A stretch of 11,227 nucleotides of DNA from DATCMU01 sp036563245 (GTDB taxonomy: Bacteria; Pseudomonadota; Alphaproteobacteria; Rhizobiales; Devosiaceae). Location of the stretch: positions 1-11,227 of the forward strand of contig DATCMU010000016.1 of NCBI GenBank assembly GCA_036563245.1. The letters are read 5' to 3'. Positions 6,570-11,227 of the stretch are shown here, piece after piece; the first letter of the stretch is position 1, and each line of letters begins with the position of its first letter. The position numbers and the translations under genes are program-made. The notes under the pieces were generated by a model. That model ran no database searches. It had not been told where the DNA came from and was given only the letters and a program-made list of their open reading frames with translations.

Positions 6570-7043
6570 ATGACCCCGAGTGAGACCGCCACTTCTCTGC
6601 GCGATGACAGGATGCAACTACCGGCCATGCGTGCCGATACATTCAGGGCAATCGTCCGCGCTAGCGCGATGTACGATCTCATCGCGACCGCGCCTTTCAT
6701 GACACCATGGTCCCTGGCGCTGGCCATCGGCATGATCGACGATTTGCACACCCGTCTGGGTTTGCCCGGCACTCTGCCGGCATTCGAGGCCACGCACTAC
6801 CTCTTTGCCGGTCTCATGGGATCGGTTGTCGTAGTGTGGTCGCTCGCAAGGATCCATCTCGGCGCACCCATCTTGGGACGCTATGATGCCGTTGCGAGGC
6901 TGCTTTTCGCCCTGTGGCAGGTCTATGCGGTGGCCAATGGGGCTACTCCCATCATACTGCTGTTCACGGTCTTCGAAATCACGTTCGGCATTCTGCAGGC
7001 GCTGCCGGTTAACTCACGCGCAGCCGCCACGACCTCGGGATGA
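6570..7043 (+). CDS. Four-helix membrane protein, conserved hypothetical
   Basis: A 157-residue membrane protein with a polar N-terminal 25 residues and hydrophobic segments at about 31-55, 74-92, 105-120 and 122-145. RASAMYDLIATAPFMTPWSLAL opens the membrane part, and GRYDAVARLLFALWQVYAVANG sits before the last helices. I recall related unnamed proteins in other proteobacteria. AGGA (6558-6561) is 8 nt before ATG 6570. The gap from the previous gene is 75 bp, with no clear hairpin, so it probably belongs to the same transcript. No further cluster member is visible after its stop. Function is unknown. Confidence 0.78.
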   Translation: MTPSETATSLRDDRMQLPAMRADTFRAIVRASAMYDLIATAPFMTPWSLALAIGMIDDLHTRLGLPGTLPAFEATHYLFAGLMGSVVVVWSLARIHLGAPILGRYDAVARLLFALWQVYAVANGATPIILLFTVFEITFGILQALPVNSRAAATTSG

Positions 7044-7160
7044 AGACGGCATAGGGTTTGGTGCCGATGTCGAAGCCTGGTATGTCCAATACTCGCGGTG
7101 CCGACCGCCTGCGCAGGAATGCCCGACGCAGCAGCCGGCACGGGCAAGAGAGAGCCGGTC

Positions 7161-7682
7161 ATGACTTCTGACCCGTCCGATACCATCAAAACCAAGCGCC
7201 TCCTGCTCCGGAGAGCAAGGTGGGATGATCTCGACGACATCCACGCGGTGATGTCGTCACCTGATGCCATGCGCTATTGGTCGAGACTGCCGCACGTCAA
7301 CCTCGAGGTCACCCGCGCCTGGTTTCCGGGTGCGCTCTTGAACTTCGACGATCCAGGCATGGATGAGCGCGTTGTTGAACTCCAAGGACGTGTGGTCGGT
7401 TACATGGGCATTTGGAAGATGCCCGAGTTCGGCTTCATACTCCATCCCGATGCGTGGGGGACGGGCTACGCCACCGAAGCGGCGCAAGCCATGATTCCCG
7501 AGCTGTTTAGAGCTCACCCGATTGACCGTATTACCGCCGACGTCGACCCGCGCAACATCGCTTCCCTGCGCATGTTGCACAAGCTCGGGTTCGTCGAAAC
7601 GGGCCGCGCAAAACGCACGTTTCTTTTGGGCGATGAGTGGTGCGATAGCGTCTACCTTGGCCTCTACCGACGAGGGACATAG
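7161..7682 (+). CDS. GNAT-family N-acetyltransferase (RimJ/RimL type)
   Basis: A 173-residue cytoplasmic acetyltransferase that would move an acetyl group from acetyl-CoA to an amine. The family shows in TKRLLLRRARWDDLDDIHAVMSSPDAMRYWSRLP near the N-terminus, GFILHPDAWGTGYATEAAQAMI (the acetyl-CoA-binding region, with WGTGYATEA where the family has a Q/RxxGxG/A-like loop), and DVDPRNIASLRMLHKLGFVETG, the usual RimJ/RimL ending. ATG 7161 fits the family start; the frame is open from 7098 but adds unrelated residues, and only a poor AGAGAG lies upstream. The length is normal and nothing appears broken. The substrate (ribosomal protein, small amine or drug) cannot be told. The gene appears unlinked to the membrane cluster, being 117 bp after it. 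Confidence 0.9.
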   Translation: MTSDPSDTIKTKRLLLRRARWDDLDDIHAVMSSPDAMRYWSRLPHVNLEVTRAWFPGALLNFDDPGMDERVVELQGRVVGYMGIWKMPEFGFILHPDAWGTGYATEAAQAMIPELFRAHPIDRITADVDPRNIASLRMLHKLGFVETGRAKRTFLLGDEWCDSVYLGLYRRGT

Positions 7683-7974
7683 GCTGAGATAGGTCACTTC
7701 ACGGACGCCATCAAAGTGCCTGCGCGTCTGAATTGGGGCGCGAAGTGAACATCACAACTGGAGAAGGCGCTTGCGTTCCGTGGCGGCTGCAGTCCCAGGC
7801 CAACGTTGTGAGCCGGTCGTAGCGCGCGGGCATTGATCGTGGGTCCCGATTGGCACTTTTCCTGAAGGCGCAATGAAAGCCCTTCCCCGTGTTACCCCGG
7901 TGTTACCCCGGAAGAAATTTATAGCAAGATCGTGAAACCTCACTTCTAAAACAATCTATATTTCAGTGATTTAT
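7683..7974. other. Gene-free region 3' of the tRNA, AT-rich near the tRNA
   Basis: I see no credible gene in these 292 bp. The part next to the tRNA (about 7911-7974) is clearly richer in A/T than the rest of the window. A minus-strand 63-codon frame (7752-7943) contains the tandem repeat and has no recognisable protein. The position, directly at the 3' end of a tRNA gene, is where integrative elements usually sit, so this may be old element or attachment-site debris (inference). Confidence 0.4.
7889..7910. repeat. Tandem 11-bp repeat GTGTTACCCCG x2
   Basis: Two exact, adjacent copies of GTGTTACCCCG lie at 7889-7899 and 7900-7910. The first is also preceded by CCCC, so the CCCCG part appears three times. 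The repeat lies 65 bp beyond the tRNA 3' end. It could be an integrase arm-type site remnant or simple slippage. Confidence 0.7.
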
Positions 7975-8364
<390 letters not shown>

Positions 8365-8760
8365 ATGCATATCGTTCGTGCAGGATCACAGCCGTCCGTC
8401 CGCGGACCGGCGGACTGGTTCACCGGCCCGGTGCGGATCGACCCCCTGTTCACCGCAGAGGCGCCGGCGCGAGCCGCCGGCAACGCGGTCACTTTCGAGC
8501 CGGGGGCGCGCACCGCGTGGCATACTCATCCGCTTGGCCAGGTTCTTGTCGTCACAGCCGGCGTGGGCCGGGTGCGCCGGGAAGGCGGACCCATCGAGAT
8601 CATCCGGCCTGGCGACGTGGTCTGGTTCGAGCCAGGTGAAAAGCACTGGCACGGCGCTTCGCCCGAGACCGCGATGACGCATATCGCCATTCAGGAAGCG
8701 CTCGAAGGCAAGGCCGTCGAATGGCTCGAACACGTCAGCGACGAAGACTATCTGGGCTAG
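8365..8760 (+). CDS. Single-domain cupin, manganese hydroxynitrile lyase (GtHNL)-like
   Basis: A 131-residue single-cupin protein, the same length as the Mn-dependent (R)-hydroxynitrile lyase of Granulicella tundricola as I remember it. Cupin motif 1 is PGARTAWHTHPLGQ (47-59) and motif 2 is PGDVVWFEPGEKHWHG (82-97). The four metal ligands of that enzyme (His53, His55, Gln59, His94) are present at identical numbers, with Val42 and Gln110 also kept and Asn40 where I recall Ala. That enzyme reversibly splits mandelonitrile into benzaldehyde and HCN, but close relatives are widespread and their natural substrates are mostly unknown. ATG 8365 has GGAG (8354-8357) at 7 nt; the open frame from 8098 is not supported. 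No signal peptide is seen. The neighbours give no pathway clue. Confidence 0.9.
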   Translation: MHIVRAGSQPSVRGPADWFTGPVRIDPLFTAEAPARAAGNAVTFEPGARTAWHTHPLGQVLVVTAGVGRVRREGGPIEIIRPGDVVWFEPGEKHWHGASPETAMTHIAIQEALEGKAVEWLEHVSDEDYLG

Positions 8761-8788
8761 CTCATAGCGAAATCGGAGCCTGCGGCGG

Positions 8789-9517
8789 TCAGGTGGGCGG
8801 GGTGTAGCCGTATTGCGCCAGCACGCCGCCGTTGAGCAGCAACTGGTCAACATGGTCGATCTCGTCCTGGGTCAGCAGCGAGGGATCCTTGTTGTAGGCA
8901 TCGAGCAGCAGCGGCGTTGGGTCGGATGTGCCCTGAAGCGTGACAAGCGCGGATAACAGGTCGGCACCGGCGCCACCGGTGCCAAAGAAGGTGGAAAGAT
9001 CATCATACTGCGCCTGGTCGGCGGCGCTGAGCGTCTGGCCCGCATCGACCTGGGATTGCAGGCTTGCGAATGCGTTCACGACGTCGGCCAGATCGGAGCC
9101 GGTACAATAACTGTCGGTCGAACAGAAGGTTTCGAACGCAGTCTGCGCCCCAGCCAGTTGCGCGTTGTACGCATCCTGCGCCGACCACAATGTCGCAAGA
9201 CCCTGCGCGTATATGGCCAGCTTGCCGACGCGCGAATTGGGGCTGGCGTGAATGAAGGCCTGGAGGTTTGCGTGGGCGGCGTGCAGCGCCGCAACACTGG
9301 AATTGTTCACCGAATTGCCAGCGTTCGCCGAATTGCCTCCAGCGCTGGAATGATCGGGCGCCTGGCCATGGCTCTCGCCCGACTTGCCGTTTGCGTTACT
9401 GTGGGCATTGGCAGCCATGGCCTGATCGGTCGTCATCGGATAAAGCGCGATGGCCGGAGCAATCGCCAACGCGAGAGACGAGAGTACAATCAGTCGTGTC
9501 GAGAACTTGCGCGGCAT
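8789..9517 (-). CDS. Exported low-complexity protein, unknown function
   Basis: A 242-residue protein that starts with a classical signal peptide: basic MPRKFSTR, then the hydrophobic core LIVLSSLALAIAPAIA, with cleavage likely near APAIA or QAMA. Next comes an Asn/Ser/Gly/Ala-rich linker (about residues 34-75) and an Ala/Leu/Gln/Asp-rich helical domain, ending in QYGYTPPT. One close Cys pair (CSTDSYC) could form a disulfide in the periplasm. The frame extends to 9565, but Met 9517 places the signal peptide correctly and has GGAG about 10 nt upstream on the minus strand. It lies 114 bp downstream of the DUF2269 gene on the same strand and converges on the cupin gene with a 28-bp gap. I do not recognise a domain. 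Confidence 0.78.
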   Translation of the reverse strand: MPRKFSTRLIVLSSLALAIAPAIALYPMTTDQAMAANAHSNANGKSGESHGQAPDHSSAGGNSANAGNSVNNSSVAALHAAHANLQAFIHASPNSRVGKLAIYAQGLATLWSAQDAYNAQLAGAQTAFETFCSTDSYCTGSDLADVVNAFASLQSQVDAGQTLSAADQAQYDDLSTFFGTGGAGADLLSALVTLQGTSDPTPLLLDAYNKDPSLLTQDEIDHVDQLLLNGGVLAQYGYTPPT

Positions 9518-9572
9518 CCTTGCTTGTCTCCTCGACTGCGGCATCGGGATCGCAGTTTCCAACAATGCCCGG

Positions 9573-9615
9573 TTTCGAATCAGGTGCCAACCATCTCAGG
9601 TCAGTTTGTTCGAAA
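9573..9615. promoter_or_regulatory. Paired TTTCGAA sites upstream of the exported protein gene
   Basis: TTTCGAA (9573-9579) and TTCGAAA (9609-9615) are exact reverse complements, each containing the palindrome TTCGAA, with 29 nt between them. They lie about 60 bp upstream of the 9517 start (minus) in the gap after the DUF2269 gene. A protein binding both sites is possible; chance is also possible. Confidence 0.3.
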
Positions 9616-9631
9616 TGCGATTCCGCGAGCT

Positions 9632-10186
9632 TCACGCCGCCGCCGGCTGCTTTCGGATCGCGCTTCCGAGGGTGAGGTAACCCCCCGCCACCAGGATCAC
9701 TGCCATTGCCGTCAGCAGACCCACATCATTGACCCCCGGCTTCACCACCATGTCCACAACGACCAGGGCCAGCATCACGTAGTCGAAGCGGGCGATCATC
9801 ATCAGGTTGTCGGCCCGTGCCAATACCTCGGGGCTCTCGGGGCCCTGGGTTGCGATCAGCGCGGAAATCTTCTCGGCCCGCGGCTTTATTCCGAAGAACC
9901 CATTCAGGAAGGTGACGATGAAGCCTGCAAGCCCCAGGTCGACCCAAAGTGTACCAAATCCGGGACCGATGAACGCGGTTGTGGCACCGAACACCACGGT
10001 AAGCAGCGAGACAGGAACGAAAAATGGCGGGCCCAGCAGTGCGACAGCATCGACGATCGCCATCATCCCGCCTGGACCGCGTTTACGGCGGACCAGTTCG
10101 GCCGCCACCATCAGCGTGAAGCCACCGCCGACCCAGAGGATGGCGCATATGACGTGCAGCAACTCGAAAAACGAATACCAGTCCAT
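9632..10186 (-). CDS. DUF2269 family integral membrane protein
   Basis: A 184-residue inner-membrane protein with about five hydrophobic segments (5-27, 45-75, 80-100, 133-153, 155-175). The N-terminal FFELLHVICAILWVGGGF, with a His in helix 1, is the hallmark I associate with DUF2269, a family of unknown function distantly reminiscent of membrane haem proteins. The start at 10186 is preceded on the minus strand by a purine-rich GGGGGGAAAG. The gene diverges from the cytochrome c gene at 10367; a shared promoter region with a haem protein makes a redox role worth considering (inference only). The length matches the family. Confidence 0.8.
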   Translation of the reverse strand: MDWYSFFELLHVICAILWVGGGFTLMVAAELVRRKRGPGGMMAIVDAVALLGPPFFVPVSLLTVVFGATTAFIGPGFGTLWVDLGLAGFIVTFLNGFFGIKPRAEKISALIATQGPESPEVLARADNLMMIARFDYVMLALVVVDMVVKPGVNDVGLLTAMAVILVAGGYLTLGSAIRKQPAAA

Positions 10187-10366
10187 CTTTCCCCCCGGAA
10201 ATCTGTCAAAGACTCAAAGTCTGGCAGGCGCGATGGTGCGCCGAAAAAAGGCATACGACCACACAAATCGCGATCGGGGCCCATTGCGTCACAATTTGCA
10301 GCCAGTCCGGGTGGTATTCAGCCTATGCTTCCGGCGCAAACCAAGCCAAGGATGGAGCGGGGGACC
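10187..10366. promoter_or_regulatory. Divergent promoter region, DUF2269 / cytochrome c
   Basis: This 180-bp gap separates two divergent genes. A stem of ten pairs with an AA bulge and a CAA loop can form at 10203-10227 (CTGTC, AGACT / AGTCT, GGCAG), near the DUF2269 start; it could be an operator or leader hairpin. GGCGC-N6-GCGCC follows at 10226-10241, then a run of A. I found no convincing -35/-10 pair. Confidence 0.35.
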
Positions 10367-10687
10367 ATGGAATTGCGGAAGTTGTTTGCAGCGTTCGGCG
10401 CAATGCTGGTCATGGCTCCCACCGTCGCCCATGCGACCGGCGATCCTATCGCGGGCCAAACCCTGAGCCAGGCCAATTGCGCGCGCTGCCACGATATCGG
10501 CCAACAGGGCCAGACTGGCGCACGTGCGACCGGGTTTGCTGAAATCGCCGCAGACTGGCCCGAGGACCGGATCGATGCCTATCTCTTCCCCGTGGTGCAT
10601 GCCAGCGCACGGGGGACCGTCCGCATTGAACTCACCCGTGAAGAGGCGGACGACATCGCCGCCTATATCCTTTCGCTGAAAAACTAG
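10367..10687 (+). CDS. Exported small mono-haem cytochrome c lacking the usual distal Met
   Basis: A 106-residue c-type cytochrome for periplasmic electron transfer. Residues 1-23 are a signal peptide (MELRKL, hydrophobic AAFGAMLVMAPTV, AHA/TGDP cleavage). The haem site CARCH is at 38-42, giving Cys38/Cys41 thioethers and His42 as proximal ligand. The C-terminal helix LTREEADDIAAYILSL is the normal class I ending. Relatives carry a Met about ten residues before that helix (HPxMP); here the stretch is VVHASARGTVRIEL, with no Met anywhere after the haem site. His78 is the only later His. ATG 10367 is chosen because GGAG (10354-10357) lies 9 nt upstream and the signal peptide starts correctly; ATGs at 10325 and 10352 are weaker. 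The divergent DUF2269 gene may be a partner. Confidence 0.9.
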   Translation: MELRKLFAAFGAMLVMAPTVAHATGDPIAGQTLSQANCARCHDIGQQGQTGARATGFAEIAADWPEDRIDAYLFPVVHASARGTVRIELTREEADDIAAYILSLKN

Positions 10688-10791
10688 CGATGGGCGGCAC
10701 CCGTCGGGCCGGACCTACGCGAAAATGATGCTATCGTCAGGACAACGGCATTGGGCCGTCCGAAAACAAACTCGCACGGATTCCAGAACTC

Positions 10792-11227
10792 ATGACGCGA
10801 AAGATCGCCCTGGCCCTGGGCAGTGGAGGGGCCCGCGGCTGGAGCCATATCGGGGTGATCAGGGCACTCGAAGAGGCGGGCATCGCAACCGAAATCGTAT
10901 GCGGGACGTCGATGGGGGCCCTGGTGGGCGGCGCCTATGTGTCGGGCGTGCTGGATGAACTGGAAGCGTTCGCCCGTTCACTCACCCAGGTATCGATGAT
11001 GCGGTTCCTCGATCTGAACATCACCTCGGGCGGCGCCATCGAGGGCAAGCTGATCGAGCGCGAGTTGCGCGCCCTTGGCTACAAGGAGACTTTTGCCGAG
11101 GCCGACAAGCTTTTTTGCGCCGTCGCGACCGATTTGTTCGACGCACGCGAAATCTGGCTGCGCGAGGGCGACCTGGTCAGGGCGATCCGGGCATCCATTG
11201 CCATTCCGGGTGTCTTTTCCCCGGTCT
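10792..11227 (+). CDS. Patatin-like phospholipase (RssA type), 3' end cut by window
   Basis: The first 145 codons of a patatin-family serine esterase, which hydrolyses acyl esters of lipids through a Ser-Asp dyad. The oxyanion-hole motif GSGGARG is at residues 10-16 directly after MTRKIALAL, and the nucleophile elbow GTSMG is at 38-42 with Ser40. VATDLFDAREIWLREGDLVRAIRASIAIPGVFSP is the standard RssA-type continuation. The catalytic Asp (DGG/DGA) would lie just beyond the edge. ATG 10792 fits the family start, though only a weak CGGA lies about 11 nt upstream. It follows the cytochrome gene by 104 bp without a clear terminator; an operon is uncertain. No signal peptide is seen, so a cytoplasmic or membrane-edge protein is likely. 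Confidence 0.93.
   Translation, partial: MTRKIALALGSGGARGWSHIGVIRALEEAGIATEIVCGTSMGALVGGAYVSGVLDELEAFARSLTQVSMMRFLDLNITSGGAIEGKLIERELRALGYKETFAEADKLFCAVATDLFDAREIWLREGDLVRAIRASIAIPGVFSPV

Noticed and set aside
7694..7748. TCACTTC ... GAAGTGA distant inverted repeat
   Set aside because: Seven-base arms 41 nt apart are close to chance expectation.
9056..10366. Long plus-strand frame running into the cytochrome gene
   Set aside because: Antisense to two well-supported minus genes. Only the part from 10367 encodes a recognisable protein with a signal peptide.

Overview
The window is GC-rich, with strong G/C preference at third codon positions. Gene content points to an alphaproteobacterium, most likely Sphingomonadales (Novosphingobium/Sphingopyxis type): a divergent DUF2798/LysR pair, a GtHNL-type cupin, a DUF2269 membrane protein and a small class I cytochrome c. 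The taxonomic call is inference from remembered protein families; no search was run.

Layout. (1) 1-1148: the 5' part of a DUF2798 membrane protein gene (minus) diverges from a LysR regulator (plus), a usual regulator/target arrangement. (2) 1262-2056: a DUF4386 six-helix membrane protein, closed by a very clear terminator-like hairpin at 2137-2164. (3) 2217-4889: a large MalT-like LuxR regulator (P-loop ATPase, helical repeats, C-terminal GerE HTH). Its start is reassigned to 2217 because the longer frame would translate through the terminator. (4) 5018-7043: a same-strand cluster of an 85-residue soluble protein and three small uncharacterised multi-helix membrane proteins, each with its own ribosome binding site. 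An inverted-repeat element that can fold in two exclusive ways (4927-4959) lies before it, and a strong intra-cluster hairpin (5982-6054 gap) lies within it. Together with the DUF4386 gene this looks like one regulator-controlled membrane module and is the best candidate here for an undescribed system.

(5) 7161-7682: a RimJ/RimL-type GNAT acetyltransferase. (6) 7683-8364: a largely gene-free stretch around a tRNA-Arg(CCG) on the minus strand. It has an AT-rich 3' flank, an 11-bp tandem repeat and a start-less coding-like fragment, which together suggest a worn integration site. (7) 8365-8760: a single-domain cupin carrying the metal-ligand set of manganese hydroxynitrile lyases at the same residue numbers. 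(8) 8789-10186, minus: an exported low-complexity protein and, upstream of it, a DUF2269 membrane protein. (9) 10367-10687, plus: an exported mono-haem cytochrome c that lacks the usual distal Met ligand, then a patatin-like phospholipase running off the right edge (10792-11227).

Most of the window is ordinary chromosome. The points most worth a second look are the LuxR-linked membrane cluster with its structured intergenic regions, the Met-less cytochrome, the cupin and the tRNA flank.
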